From Drosophila pseudoobscura (lineage: Eukaryota; Arthropoda; Insecta; Diptera; Drosophilidae), in the NCBI RefSeq assembly GCF_009870125.1, contig NC_046679.1:23870001-23934000 (forward strand): DNA of 64,000 nt, given 5' to 3'. The first letter of the stretch is position 1; each line of letters begins with the position of its first letter. Shown in pieces: positions 1 through 12,992 of this stretch. The notes under the pieces are model-generated. The model did no database searches. It was not told the origin of the DNA and worked only from the letters and a program-made list of their open reading frames with translations. The position numbers and the translations under genes are program-made.

Positions 1-585
1 ATGCCAGGCCACCTGCCGTGGGGCGCCCCGCTCTTCGGTGATGGTGCGCGTGCACTCTCCAGTGTTGACGTCGTAGATACGCAGCGATTTGTCGTCGCTC
101 ACGGTGGCAATCATCTTGCCGTTGGGGCTGAATTTGGCGGCACGCACCCAGTTGGTCTGCTGGCTGAACGACGAGAGGAACTGGCGTTTGGCCACGCGCC
201 ATATCTTCACGGACTTGTCGTCGGAGGCTGTCAGCATCATCTGGCCGGTCGGGTCAAAGTCGATACTACGCACCGGCTTGCTGTGGGCCACAAACTCACC
301 GGATACGCCGCGCACCTTGGGCTCCCAGATCTTCACTGAGCGGTCGTGGCCGGCGGAGGCCACCAGACTGCCCTTTGGCGACCACGCCACTCCATACACA
401 GGCGATGAATGCGATCCGAAGCGAATGCAGCGTGACGCCTGTTTCAGGTTCCAGATTATCACAGAGCCGTCCAACGATGACGTCGCGATCTGAGACCCTT
501 CGGGGCTGAAGCGGAGCTGGGTGATGCTGCCCGAGTGGCCAGTGAAGTGGCGGTCGAGGACCGGATCTCTGAACAGTCCCTGCAT
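1..585 (-). CDS. Poc1: Poc1 centriolar WD40 protein, N-terminal part (runs off the window)
   Basis: The minus strand from ATG 583-585 is open for 195 codons to base 1 and continues past the edge. The translation is a chain of WD40 blades: FTGHSGSI, then IIWNL, AGHDRSVKIWEP, ASDDKSVKIWRV and VSDDKSLRIYDV. The opening (MQGLFRD, then RHFTGHSG) matches the start of Poc1, a conserved centriole and basal-body protein that stabilises centrioles and supports ciliogenesis. About four to five of the seven blades are present; the C-terminal coiled coil lies outside. No intron is seen in this part. Several open frames antisense to it are shadows. Family assignment is firm; the symbol rests on remembered similarity to the fly protein. 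Confidence 0.9.
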   Translation of the reverse strand, partial: MQGLFRDPVLDRHFTGHSGSITQLRFSPEGSQIATSSLDGSVIIWNLKQASRCIRFGSHSSPVYGVAWSPKGSLVASAGHDRSVKIWEPKVRGVSGEFVAHSKPVRSIDFDPTGQMMLTASDDKSVKIWRVAKRQFLSSFSQQTNWVRAAKFSPNGKMIATVSDDKSLRIYDVNTGECTRTITEERGAPRQVAWH

Positions 586-1380
586 GTTTGCGTTTAATAG
601 GTTTCTTTTTCGAATCGTTTATTTGCTTTTTTAACAAATTATTTTGAAATTTTTGCCGCTTTGTTTGAAGGAAAATGCCGTAAGCATTATTGTGAAGTAT
701 TAGACGAATTTCAAACATAAAATAACATTTTTTAAAGTTTCTCGAGAACTTGCGGAGCATTTACAGCATCCCATATATTATCTCATCGCTGTGACAACCC
801 CAACAGCATCTGCGAATTGGTTAATGTATTCACATAAACGCACCCGCAAATCCCAGCTGACATTTTTTATAAACGCTTCTAAATGCAAATAAAAGAAGTC
901 ACTTAAAAAATTATTCAGCCGCCGACTGGGGACCAACGAAAGCCCAGAGCCGCCTCAACGAGAAATAAATGTGTTAATGTTCGCCCGGAAACGCTTTTCG
1001 AATTCATGTCAGTTTCAGTTTCAGTTTCAGTTTCATGAGGTAACAGAAATTCACAAATTCGCTGTGGTTTCTGCATGGGGGTGGTGTGTGGAGGGGCACG
1101 CGTGTCGCTTACAGAGATTTACTGGGAACAGGACCCATGGGGGAAAGGTAGTCAGTGCCCCAGTCTCCCGCTGACACTCTGCCACAAATGGCAGCTACGT
1201 GGCTCTAGAAACAACAGAGGTATACGTAATCGGACGCATATTACCTTTAAATATTGCATTAAAGGTAAATACTTTAAGAAATTCGTAAAAATGTATGCAA
1301 ATATTTAATCTAGAAGCATGGACAGCTGTCATAGCGATGTTGACTTTAGCTACACTCAAGTTCAAGGCTTGCAAAGCAGA
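586..1380. other. Divergent intergenic region, no gene seen
   Basis: AT-rich spacer upstream of Poc1 (-) and of the small secreted-protein gene (+). It contains a TCAGTT hexamer repeated about four times (1009-1034). No open frame here has a convincing start, signal or domain. Confidence 0.5.
1009..1034 (+). repeat. (TCAGTT)n short tandem repeat
   Basis: Four consecutive perfect TCAGTT units followed by a partial one. The unit is itself an initiator-like word, but it sits about 400 bp upstream of the next gene. Simple repeat; no function inferred. Confidence 0.8.
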
Positions 1381-1418
1381 TATAAATACTTCGAACGCGT
1401 AAAGCCATTCCATCAGTT
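1381..1418 (+). promoter_or_regulatory. TATA box and initiator of the small secreted-protein gene
   Basis: TATAAATA at 1381-1388 is followed by an initiator-like TCAGTT at 1413-1418. The A of the initiator is 34 bp from the first T of the TATA box, slightly long but workable. This would give a 5' leader of about 22 nt before ATG 1437. Such focused TATA/Inr promoters are typical of tissue-specific fly genes. Confidence 0.6.
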
Positions 1419-1436
1419 CGATTTAACACTCGCATA

Positions 1437-1922
1437 ATGTTATCGCGTCTTTCTTTCGTTTTCATAGTGGGAATTTCATTCTTCAGCTCGAGCTATTCCT
1501 ACAGGATCATGGATATTCATGATGATTTTCCGACGTGTCTAGCGAATAATAAACAAATCGGGGAAATGAAACCCATAGATAAACACAAGACTTTCTATAA
1601 GGTTAAAGAAATCAACAGCATGGTTGAGCATGAAGCTCAACCAAATGAAAATAAACCAAACAACTGGCTGATGCGGATCATTAAGATAATACATATACCC
1701 ATGGAAACCCATCTGGAAAACGGAAAACACCAAGAAGAACGCATGAACAGATTCCCCAACCAACCACGTCACATCTCAGTACTACAGCCAAAAAGAGAAG
1801 ATGTCTACCGAAAAAACCAACCCGAAAAAAGTCCTAGAGTTGTGCTCCTTATAAAAGAAAAATCCCATCAAAAAGAACTCCGTATAAGAAAGAGAAATCC
1901 AGTTTTATATCATTTCATGTGA
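1437..1922 (+). CDS. Small secreted basic protein, unknown function
   Basis: Single-exon frame of 161 residues directly behind a TATA/Inr promoter. Residues 1-22 form a hydrophobic signal peptide (MLSRLSFVFIVGISFF...). The mature part is rich in Lys, Glu, Asn and His, has no clear domain, and holds possible dibasic processing sites (PKRED near 118, RIRKRN near the C-terminus). Apart from the signal peptide it has one cysteine (near residue 33). Size, composition and promoter type would fit a fast-evolving seminal-fluid, peptide-precursor or immune-induced gene, but nothing identifies it. A further open stretch at 2016-2198 could be 3'UTR or, less likely, a second exon. No orthologue recognised. 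Confidence 0.6.
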   Translation: MLSRLSFVFIVGISFFSSSYSYRIMDIHDDFPTCLANNKQIGEMKPIDKHKTFYKVKEINSMVEHEAQPNENKPNNWLMRIIKIIHIPMETHLENGKHQEERMNRFPNQPRHISVLQPKREDVYRKNQPEKSPRVVLLIKEKSHQKELRIRKRNPVLYHFM

Positions 1923-4900
1923 TGCTTATTTTCCAATCAATTAGGCATTCTAATGTTTGAAGGAAACCAATGAATTGTTATATCTTTATTTCATTTACAT
2001 ATAACCATATGTGCTGTGACACACCCTCATCATCAAATCTCATATAGTTTTAAAGATCTATTACCCCTAATTAGGGAAACTTTGTACGAAACACATGTTC
2101 CCAGCGCAGAAAGCAATAAATTAAATCAATTCCCTGCTGTTGCGGCAAAGGATTTAAAACTTCGAGACATATTCAAGACATTTTCCTGCCATAAATAATG
2201 CCCTACATACATACATACATGTAAAAAAGCTCTTCTTTATGCCACTTGATTGCGGTTCGCAGTCGCAGTAGCAGTCGAGCCCCATATCCATGCCCAACCA
2301 TAAAAAATTATATTATATGCATGACCCTAAATTAATCTAGCGAAACCTTTTTCATTTTTGTGACAAAATTCAACCCTGAAGCTGGGGAGCTGGAGGACAT
2401 CAAAGCCAGTCAAGTATGACAAACGAAGTTATTTGAATATGAACGTAAATGTCATATGGGAACAAATTAAATTTGGCTTATGGATGAGGCCAGGCAGTAA
2501 GCTATAGGAAGCGAAACATACCTACCTATATTTTATGGAAGGATTCTTTTTTTATTTGGTCATCAAGGAATATTTTTACAATTTTAGAAATTTCCCTTTC
2601 GTTTTATGCATTTCAAGAGCATTTAAAAGAGATTTAAGAATGTTCAAGATAATCTTGATTTTGGGGGCACTTATACAAAATTGTTTGATAGTATTGAGCA
2701 GTACCAGAGTACCAGTCTTGAAAAGAAGGCTTATTTTTTACAGAATTTTCTTTGGAAAGGCATTTTTGATTCCCTTCACTGAATATTACAAATTTCTTTA
2801 CCTTATTCTTTCCTGTATTTGTGTAAATATATTTAAGAATTAATTTCTTCAAGAAACAGACTGCGTGCCATGCCACCTTCTCCGCAGAACTTCATTCAAA
2901 TTCAGTTGCAAATTTTTGCATTCTGCAACTTTTGCCAACTTCTACACAATATGTTGTCGCCAGCAGCGAATTGAAATTATGCAAAAATAACAAACAAAAA
3001 AAGGAGCAGTAACAGAGACAAAAGTAAGAAATAGAAATAGATTTCATTTGCAAACCAAAATGTTTGCTCAGGCGGTGCCCATAGCCATAACCAGATCTTG
3101 AACCAGACCCAGACCCAGACTCCCAGCCAACCAGAACCGAGACTCATTCGCATGCAGTTGGCATCCCGTAAAGTGGATATTGATATTTTGTCCTTAAATT
3201 TTGTTATTTATGTGCTAGAGAGTGAGGGGAAGCTCTATTCCCTCGGAAAACTAAAATAAACGAAACAGAAGTTTACATTTGGCAATGGAAAAAGGAGGAA
3301 AATTCCTGTCAGCTTGTGCAAATTTAACGCGACATTGTCTGAGACGAAGGCCGAGTCGAAGAGTTCCTCCCCCAATTTCTTTTTTTCTGTGGTTAGCCCA
3401 TTGACATGCAAGTCATGTGTCAGACCAGAGGCCGTGGCTTAGCTCTGACAGGCCACAAAAAAAACCCCCCCAAGAACTTTGCCCATAAATTGTGGACCAA
3501 AAAAAGAGCAAAATTATGTTTCAACACATTTGAAAGGAAACTCTTGCTTGACACAGGCCCTTGAAAATTTTATCAATTGCCTGCGAATTTATTTTAAGAG
3601 TGCGTGAAATTTATGATTGACAAATTGAATTTGAAAATTGAGCAATATTATTGGCCCCAGGAAGGAACTGGAATAATTTTATGTTCAAGGATTCATTGAA
3701 CAATAACTAAACTAAAGATTGCCAGACTTTAGAGATTTCTCTCCCTTTAAGAACTTTCTTTTAGCCTTGAATTAAGTATAGCCATAAAAATGATTAATGA
3801 CCATTCAATCGTTCTGCCTCATCATATCCCACTCAAGACCATGATTCGTTCTGGTATTTGGATGCTGACCAGCAGACTTGCCCACAGGATATAAAGATAA
3901 TCCCCACTACCAAAGGGAACTGCCAGTACGTAGCATAGTTTTGTATTGTTTCAGAATGGACAAGCACTAAACACTCCATAAAGAAAACCATTAAATGTGG
4001 CCCCCATTAATGCGCGGGGAATATCCCAAAAACCGAAATCAAAACAGAAACATTCAAGTATTTTTTTCTTTATCATTTTTTTATGAGCGCCTTGAGTATG
4101 TGGGCGTGTGCCTGACATGGAGTAATCGTATAAATCTTAATGTTTATAAATTCTAAGTATGCCCCTGGGGCAGACATGAGACGAGTTGCGGAATGGGGAG
4201 GCTATACGACAGAGAAAAATGATATAGTATTAACCGAAAATTAATAAAAAAAAACGTGAAAAGTTGAGAGGTCAGAGAAAAATAATAGTATATTGAAACT
4301 TTTCTAGAACCCCTTTTTCAGTTCTTAAACACAATGGAAATTTTTTCAACCAAAGATCACAAAATACACCTTTAAGAACGTCTGCCCAAAGCAACCAATG
4401 ACCTTGAAATACCATGCAATATTGTTCCCATTTTCCACAAAGAAAATACCAACAAAGGAAATCAAATGTTCATTGTTATAAACATTTTCTTCATTTTTTT
4501 GTTGTTGTTGTTGTTGTAATATGCAAATAATTTGCTGGCCAAATGGCAACCAACTGTGACCCAGCAGATGACAATGCCAACGCCCTCTAACCGAACCAAC
4601 GAGGAATACGAATCAGATAGCTCCTGTACTCCCTGCCAAGGAGTCAAGTCGAGAACAATGCGACCCGAGGCCTACTTGCACTTGTAAGGAAGCTGCGACA
4701 CAACCCCCCAGATCCTGTCCACGCCTGCTCCTTCTCTGAGTCTGGGCCTGGTCACATTTGTATATGAAGCACAGTTGACAGCTGTGGCCGCTACTTGGAT
4801 GCCAGGGGGTGGTGGCTCAGTGTCCGTGTCCATCTTCGTCTCCCCCGTTCCTCTTTCCGGCTCAAACTTTGACTCCGTTGATGCGTGGCCATTGTGTGCA

Positions 4901-7900
4901 TTTGACGTTTGGTTTATTAATCAGTTTGGCCTGCGGCCACGGACCCACGACCAACGTCACAATTTTCCACAAATGAATAATTTTTGTGAATAAAAAAGCA
5001 AAAGCCAAAAAGGCAGCCCACACAGCAAATGTGACACACAAGGGACTGACTTTGGTATACATACAATATGTATATATGTATTTATATATGTATATTATAT
5101 GTATTTTTGAATACCCTCAAAGAATGCATTGTGATTTTGCTTTCAATGGAAAAGTCATCGCTTCATAACGGATATAATCTTTTAAAATATTTTGGAATTA
5201 GACATGGTATTTAAAGAATTAACAAAATTATACTATATGCAGATCTAAGAATGTCCCCATATTTCTTAAATTCAAATACGACGGAACTTTATACATATGT
5301 AGGTATGTATATAAATTTTCTATAAAATAAATACTTGCAAGATTCCATTTACCATTTCCATGATTCAATTTTATTATTATAGAATTATTTTTCCCCATCG
5401 ATCTTCTCACTATTTCCATAAGGCTTATATAACTTCCGCTAACCCTTCATCGATCCTCTCTCTCACTATTCCCATAAGGGTATTCAAAACTTCGGCTTGC
5501 CTCTTGGTATTCATTTTTTTTCCCAGTGGAGTTCCGCATTTTAATTTCAACGGAGAGAAGAAAAAGTCAAACAAATGTCAGTCGCGTGTTAATCAAGTGT
5601 AAATAAATGGCGCAAAGATTAGAGAGCGCCGCCAAGGCAGAAATGTTCTGGAAACCCCCCGCACAAAACAAATAAAAAGTACAACAAAAAATAAAAGTAG
5701 GAATTCCCCAAAAAAAAAATGGAGGGTGTGACGCACAGACAATGACGCGACAAAAAAACGAGCTGTTGGAAAAACATTTAATGGTTTTTTAAATGTTTTT
5801 TAAATGTGCGTGAAAAATCTGTCACTCGATGGGAGAACAACTTGAAAATGCTTTAAGTTTTCTTGTCAGTTCCCCGCCCCAGAGGACGGCCAATGCAAAT
5901 TAGCCAACAAAGTTGTTATCATCGAAGTCCGTAGTGAAAATCCCGAAGCCATTGGGCAGAACCCAAGCAACGCCTACACCGAAAGTAAATCCTTAGACCC
6001 TGGAACCCAGACAAGTCCTGCACCCTTAGTCCTTAGGAGTGATGCTGGGTTCTGGATCCGTACTGAAGTGGTGTTGATGATGCTATTATCTTAAATCGCG
6101 AAGGGAACAAACGGCGCGGAGATCCAGGCAAAGCTGTCACCGGACGCGACCACTTCAATTGTCCTTTTCGGCAAAAGCATTTACAATTCATAGATAGAGG
6201 CGAAAAAATCGTTTTATTGGCTTTAAGGTCCTTTTTGTCGCCTCAACGACATGAATAAAGGAGCCCCCAACAACAAGGACATAAACCGCAAATAACTTGA
6301 ACACTCCGAAAGGGCCAGAGGGTTCCCTTTGTTATTGCATTTCCCTGTGATTTGTGGTCTTTCGGGGGCGGCGGAAGAGTTTGGATTTTACAATTTTTTC
6401 CACTGCCTCCTTGGCACAGTGGGATAAGCATGGTGAAAGCTGTGAGAGAATTTGTATTTAAAATAGGAAATCTGTTGGGATGTATCCCCCAAAAATATCA
6501 TATACTTAAACACAAGATATTTAAACCCACACCAATTTGACACACATATTGTCCCACTGTACCCCACTCAAGCGAAAGGGGTGCAAATGCTGCAATTTGT
6601 AACATTATTTGTTTTTCTTTTCGGTTAAGACCCCAACTCTGAGAGCAGAGACCACCCGCAAAGGAGCATTGCTTCAAGACACAATGCTATCTAATCTTAT
6701 TTCGTATTATTTTTGCGTTAAACCTGCATTTCAGCACTTTACCCTCGATGCCAGCACGAACAAGATCCCGCCAGCTATTGTTCGGGATTGGAATGGTCTT
6801 TAATAACAAGAGAAAACTTTAAACGTCTTTGGAGAAGACCACACCCTCGCCAGGATAATTTTAATGATATTTACAGGAAGTGGCAGAAGAGCATCAATCA
6901 TTTGTCAGCCATAAAAATTCGTCACACACGAGTATTAAATTATACAACAGAAAAAAAAATCAGAAATGTCTCTCTCTCTCTTTCTCTCTGTCTCTATTTT
7001 TCTTTTGGGAAAAAATGAAAATCCTTAATGGTTGCGTGCAATGAAATGACCTTGTAAGTTATGAGACCTACAGGGGCCCTTGGGCCCAACGGTTGGGCGC
7101 CAAAAAGAAAGAATTCGAAGAGAGAGAAGGGGAAAAGTCAACCCAAGGCAGGGTTCAACGATGAACGGTCATTCCATTGAAGCACCAAATGGGACTGGGA
7201 TTGAACGTGGTCCTTCCTGCGCTGGGTCCCGATACTCCTGCACTTCTCCACCGTCCTCCATGTGTGCATGGGTGTCCTTCACTTCACTGTGTGCCCACTC
7301 ATATGTGAACATTTATTGGAAAACATTATTATTTATGACTTTTTGAATGACATCGCTTGAACTTTTCAAGCAATAAAGTAACGCACAATAATACATATTT
7401 CCCTCCAGCGGAAATTGTTAAAAAAAAATGCCTGCCAAAAAATTAAAGCGGTTTTTGAGTTTTGATTTATGAAGATATTCATTAGTCCAGCCTGATCGGA
7501 ATAGTGTAAAAATATCAAAATGATTTATGGCAAATGGGCCATTTTGTTAACGATTCAGTTTTCATTTTGGAAAGATTTTTGCTGGAATTCCTGCAGGAAA
7601 TGCAGTGAAATTTTAAAATTGAAGTCCTTTTTTTATATAGTGTGATACACTATTAAATAGAATTGTTTTTCTAGAGAAGTACTCTTGTAACTCCATGGAG
7701 ATGGTCTATGTTTAAACCTTAAACTTACAAACATACATATTATAGTCTCAAATCTTTTCTTGCTTAAGCTTAAACCAAAGATACAAATTACCAAATAAAT
7801 TTCTATGCAATCTTAAATGAAAATCTGGGGGAACATTAACCCAAGCAATCAATGCTTAACCCCCATCCACACAAACAGTTAAAGGGTTTTTGAGGGATCA

Positions 7901-9838
7901 GAGTAAGAACAAGTGAGGGATGAGTTTCGTTTAAGATTTGATCAAATAACCATAAGGAAAAGGATTATTTTAAGTAATTGCTAGACGTTGCAAGAAGCAC
8001 TCATGTAAGGGATATTTTCTGTGTAAATTGGGCTCGAATTTAATGTGAAATATTACAAAAGCTAAAGAAGCATTTGTTTTTATTTACTTAACCAATACGA
8101 TTACAAAGTCAACTTCAGCACCAGCTTATTTACTGCTCTTTATAGGATATACATATATGTATGTATATGATACGTATCTGTTTATATATCCATTTTATAT
8201 ATGTTAGTTGCGGGCTCCAGGCGCATGACCCATTCCTGAACTCGTGCAAAGCTTTTAGCAGGCGAAGGCGACACGAACTCTGGACTCTTTCTATTTCAGT
8301 TGCTCTAAGCTACATGTAGTATGGTGCCATCCTTGTCGTCTATCAATGTGTGCATCTGTGTGTGGATAGCGTGTCTGTGTGTGGGGATTGCGTATCTGTG
8401 TGTGTATAGGGTGCAGTGGAGTCAAAGTGTAGATAGCAAGCTGCCATAGGACGACGACGACAACGATGCTGAATACATATAAAAATGTCTAAGGTGGAGC
8501 AGAAGCCATGACTGCGGCCATGACAGCGATAATGTATACGAGTAGGGGGTTTGCCGAATGGGTTTTGGGGGGACGGGCAGGTGACGAGGACCTGGCGATG
8601 TTGTAGGGTTGCCAGGTTGCTGCGCTGGTTTTAGCCACCTCCCAAGACCCACAATCCATTCAGCCAACCGTTTCGCTGTCTGTTCTCCTTTGCCTTTGGT
8701 CTGGCATCTGGGGTCTGGGGGGCTCCTGGTTCACTTTGTGGGTATTAAGTTCGTTTTAATGCTAAAGACAAACGGCTCTCCCTCATTCTCTACCTCTTCG
8801 GTTGCACTTTTTGTGAGCCTGCCAAAAGAAAGAAATCTGCAGAGAGAGGGAGTCTTTAAAGTTGCACAAAGAGGATTAAGATGGGTTGCACATAATTAAT
8901 CATTTTAGTAAATGACAATTTTTATTTCCTAATGGAAGTGTATGAGTAGATCTAAGGCAGATTGATGGACAATTTCCTCAACCTTTTATATTCGTGATCT
9001 CTTTTTATTCTTGAAGGTGCTTTCTCTTGGCTTGGATTAAGCCATCTTCATCTTCAAAACATTCCGATGGCATCCTTTCATATTTACACTCAAATGGGGG
9101 CTTTATTTATTCTTTATTCTGTTTAATTTTGCCAATGATATATTTACTTTTCTGATTATAAAAGAGTATAGCGCATCTTAAAGACCACCCTATATCTGAA
9201 ACTATTCAAAAAAAATCACACTCAAGACATACACTTTCTTTTGTAACTGCTTCTCTCATCAACAGAATTCCCTGCATATCCATCAATTTTTTGTTTACAT
9301 AACTTGGAAGCCAAATCAAACCACGTCAAGTCATTTTTTTATGACGCACTTTAGTTAAACGATGTGACCGAGACCAGGGGTAACTATAGCCCATGGAAAA
9401 AGGACTCCCGGGGGCAACGGCAACCCCAAGAATGTGTATGATGCAGCTGGCCAAGCTGAAGTTGCCCTTCCTTATCCGTCTGTGCTTTGGGGAATTTGTT
9501 TTGGCTCGATGGCTTTTTTGTGGCCGATGTTGATGGGCCAAGCGGGAGACTTTTGTTTTATCGAGAGCAATACATCAGAGCCATCAATATGATTAACTCG
9601 CATGGAATGTGCCAAAGTGCCGAAAATCAAATTAAATTGCCCTGATGTACAGTGTTAGTGACACATCCGAGTGGATGGACAGTGGACAGTGTACGTTTGC
9701 TTGATTTATGCATTACAAATCGATAGTTTGTGTTTGTCCTTAGAGAAAAGGGATAAGTGTCAGGCGGTAAAATATAATTTATATTCACATCTGCAAGATA
9801 TATGTATAAAAATGCTGCATGATAGGGATGTCTCCTTG
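1923..9838. other. About 7.9 kb without a recognisable gene
   Basis: AT-rich DNA with many homopolymer runs and short open frames lacking domain, signal or codon structure. Visible landmarks are a CATA tetramer run near 2206-2220, a GTT run near 4500-4516, a CT-rich tract near 6967-6996, and an imperfect GT-rich tandem repeat at 8339-8411. It could hold regulatory DNA for neighbouring genes or noncoding transcripts; nothing in the sequence decides this. Confidence 0.5.
8339..8411. repeat. Imperfect GT-rich tandem repeat
   Basis: Three to four degenerate copies of a unit of about 24-27 bp of the form TGTGTGTGG-AT-GCGTATC. Likely replication-slippage product; no coding potential. Confidence 0.55.
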
Positions 9839-11098
9839 TCACTTGACTTTCGTACGTTGCTCATACTTTTCCTCAAAGAATTTGAAGACGGAATCCATGG
9901 CTGAGTACGAGGTCCACTCATGCTTGGTATGACCCGCTGAAACACGTCGTATTTTATCCCTAGTTGAGGAAATTGGCGTGTCCAGCGGAGAGTTGCTTGT
10001 CACCCAATCACAGGTCACTTCCTGCAGGTAATTCTCGCAGTTGGACTGAGGACTACCAATAACCGCATCAGTGAGAGCGATTGCAAAGACCTTCTCCTTG
10101 AAGAAGTCCAAAAAGTTATTCACCTGAAGGGAGAGAAAATATTATAACTTATTTGAATGTGGTTTCATGAACAGTATCTCACCAAATCGATGGTCACGTA
10201 GCCTCCATAACTATGTGCTACTATGGCCACACTCTCTGGGTTCGATGGCAATACAATATTCTTCCACACATACTTGGCATGCTCTGTGGAAGTCTCCACG
10301 CCCTTAATGGGATTCGCTTTACCATTATAAAACCGTCTGCAATCGTTTGTATTGGTGATTAGGATATCATAGCCCAGTTTTTGTGCCTGTCGTATGTAGG
10401 GCATCTGAGATCCATGATCCAAAGAATTGTTGATGATAAGGCTGTGAAAATATACATTAGTTAAATATTTTTTTTTGTATTTTATGGTTTTGTGTGGCTC
10501 ACTCAAGTGTTTCCCTTCCCTGGGGCTTAAATTACTTATCGCCGTCCCATATGGAGCATTGCTTTTTCCCCTTAGCTTCTTATCAATGCACAGAACTACT
10601 CACCTCCTTGCCCATTGTCCCGCTCGGACTTCTCCGCTGCCATGAATGAGCACGAGTAACTTCTTAGACTGCGCCAACTTCGCTGGTTGGGAGTACACAA
10701 AGGACGAGCGATCTGGAGGCTTGCCAAAGGGTACGTAGGTGCGACTCAGGCCACTCTTCTCCAGCAGCGCATAGATAATGTTCGGTATTTGCTAGAGATA
10801 TTATGTGATTGGAATAAGCTTACATGGAAGTATCTATTGGGATACATACCTCAGCAAGATTCTGATAATGCTTCTCATTATCGTCGGCATCATCCTTAAT
10901 GTCGTAGGTGTACGGCTCCTTGCCCGGTTTCCCAGTGGCTGGATCGATCTGACGCAGTACACCACCTACGCACACTTTTTTATAGTTAATAGGTTTCTTT
11001 AATTAACTATCTCACTTACCTTCATCGAATGCATAGCCAAATTCCTTCAACTTTGCAATCGCTTCATCACATTTGGTGGCCGGTGCCGGGTCCGTCAT
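9839..11098 (-). CDS. Arb2/FAM172A-type alpha/beta-hydrolase-fold protein
   Basis: Five exons on the minus strand: 11020-11098, 10850-10965, 10604-10791, 10183-10441, 9839-10123; all junctions are GT-AG and phases close to 308 residues. The protein matches the Arb2 domain family (human FAM172A/ARB2A): an N-terminal F-x-Y-AF-x-E and [11 protein letters not shown] segment, [16 protein letters not shown] near 108-123, and the nucleophile-elbow-like VAHSYGG with Ser near 205. ARB2A acts in co-transcriptional splicing and chromatin in vertebrates, and Arb2 with Argonaute chaperone complexes in fission yeast; the fly role is inference. Human ARB2A is longer, mainly at the ends. Gene order next to MBD-R2 suggests D. 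melanogaster CG10038, from memory. The exon 2 acceptor was chosen because it gives the conserved reading GGVLRQ. Confidence 0.85.
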
Positions 11099-11280
11099 GT
11101 CGTAGTATCTGGGGGGGCGAAAGAAGTGGTAAATGCTAGTCCACATATCGTTCGTGTTTGTTTAACAGTCGCAGTCACTTACAGACTAAGAATTCTTAGG
11201 TCCCAATGTTTAATTTATATCCAATTGTTGCTCGCAGCGCTCCTTTGTTGTGCTTTTCTTCAGACCCGGCGATTGTCGAT

Positions 11281-11305
11281 TAGGGATGGCTAATATGTAT
11301 CGATA
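11281..11305 (-). promoter_or_regulatory. DRE and CATCCCTA core-promoter words of the Arb2-type gene
   Basis: TATCGATA (DNA-replication-related element) at 11298-11305 and, on the minus strand, CATCCCTA at 11281-11288. They lie about 180-210 bp upstream of the minus-strand start codon at 11098. The pair is typical of TATA-less housekeeping promoters in flies. The same pair precedes the CTNNBL1 homologue at 25654-25698. Confidence 0.6.
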
Positions 11306-11827
11306 TATAGGCCGATATTCTGATACATTTCAAGTCACTGCAAAAAACTGCCGTTGCACAGTGACGCAAGTAGCCCATGTTTTGGAAAAAACTTAGTGTT
11401 TTTATGATATCCAATATTTCTTTGCTTTTTCCTAGTATGTACTACTTTGTTCGATTATAAGGAATTGATCATAAATTCAATTCTGTAAATTTCCGAAGCC
11501 CCGAAAGAAAGCTATTAATATAATTTACACTAACTCCTTAATACATATATAATTTTATATAAAATATTTTATCATTGGAGGGAGGTCAACCTCCAGCAGC
11601 GGCTTGAAGTTTCGCAATCAATTATTTATTATTTATGATGAACTAAACAACACCATAGCTCATAATTCCCATTTCTGACCAAGTTTTTGACAATGTGCCA
11701 CTGTGTGCTCTCAGCAATGTTAAAGGCTAATATCGATATTTAATAGGAAGAATATCGTATTAGTGGTGCTTATAAAGCTTTTAGAGCACTGTTTTTTATT
11801 TGCGCGGAAATTCAAATTTAATTTTTT

Positions 11828-12728
11828 CTAATGCAAAAGCATTTCATTCATTTCATCTCTTATCCAATCCCCATACGTGCTGATGCGGGTAAATGCATAT
11901 GGTTTTCCCATCTGACAAGCCTTTCTGCCATAGGAAAGCAAGCCATATAGAAATTGTTTGTTAGCATCTACCAAGGGTCCACCAGAATCGCCCTGGAATG
12001 AGTTTTTTGTAAATTTTCTTATTTTAATAAAATGTATAATATGTACATACATATGTAGTTTTACTCACATCACAGGCGCCACGTGTAGTTCCTGTGTGAA
12101 TGGCACAGATCTCTGAACTAGTGAGAAAGATGAATTTGTGATTTTTCAGGCAAACTTCATCATTGATCGTCTGGAAGGGCACCAAATCCAAATCCTTTTT
12201 GTGGCCCTGTTTCATTCGTCCCCAGCCTAAAAATGTGGCATTGATGCCGCCACCTCGACGAATAACTACTTTGTAATTAATTTTGCCAAATTGAACATTG
12301 TCAAACTGGAATTTCGTCTTTACACGCAGCAAGACGATGTCATGACCGCGGAGTATCTTGAATCCCGGATGTATCTTCATCCCGATAACTGGGAAGCGTG
12401 TCTCATTGTCGCTGTTCAATGTATTGGAGCCCCCCACAACAGACAATTGAGCCAACTCGAGGGGCGTTGGGGTCATCACGCAATGCGCAGCAGTCAACAC
12501 GAACTGGACATCGATGATGGCACCACCGCAGAGATGCTTGTAGTATCCTTGGGTGTTCCCCTGTATCGATACTATATAGGGAAACCGAGTAGAGACAGTC
12601 TCAGTGTCTCTTCCCATCGAAGCCGTAGAACTTTCTACGTTTGTGGCCAAAACTTCTTCGTTGTTAATGTCATCTGCATTTACACGAAGAAACAAAGCTA
12701 TCGCAATGAGAGAATACCAATAGTCCAT
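11828..12728 (-). CDS. S1-family serine protease or homologue, secreted
   Basis: Two exons (12069-12728, 11828-11992), 274 residues. The start at 12728 is preferred over 12785 because it puts a signal peptide (MDYWYSLIAIALFL) at the N-terminus. The triad is intact: LTAAHC (His 82), GHDIVLL (Asp 130), CDGDSGGP (Ser 223). The residue six before the Ser (chymotrypsin 189) is Gly, so trypsin specificity is not expected; an elastase-like pocket is more likely. The usual activation site R-IVGG is missing: the chain runs STRFPYIVSIQG, so zymogen activation may differ. Neighbourhood with MBD-R2 suggests D. melanogaster CG10041, from memory. A long plus-strand frame here is a shadow. Confidence 0.85.
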
Positions 12729-12992
12729 GGCAAAACTTCCGTTGAAGACCGAATGCCATGGTTTTGCAATGGTAAGTTTTAACAAATTCTCTTAATGGAT
12801 AAATGGATAAAGATGAACCATGAGCCGTATAATTGATACGTTCAGGTACAGAAATAGTATACGTTAAGGTTTAACATTTATTCTGAATGCAAGTTAAGTG
12901 GAAAATTATTTGTTGTCTCACAGAGAGCGAGAGATAAAACAAAGAGGCTTCTCCTGGATCTCTTATTTATCAATCATTTAAACATAGAAATC

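Noticed and set aside
12291-12782. A 163-codon plus-strand frame antisense to the protease exon.
   Set aside because: No domain or signal; the minus-strand frame encodes the full protease fold.
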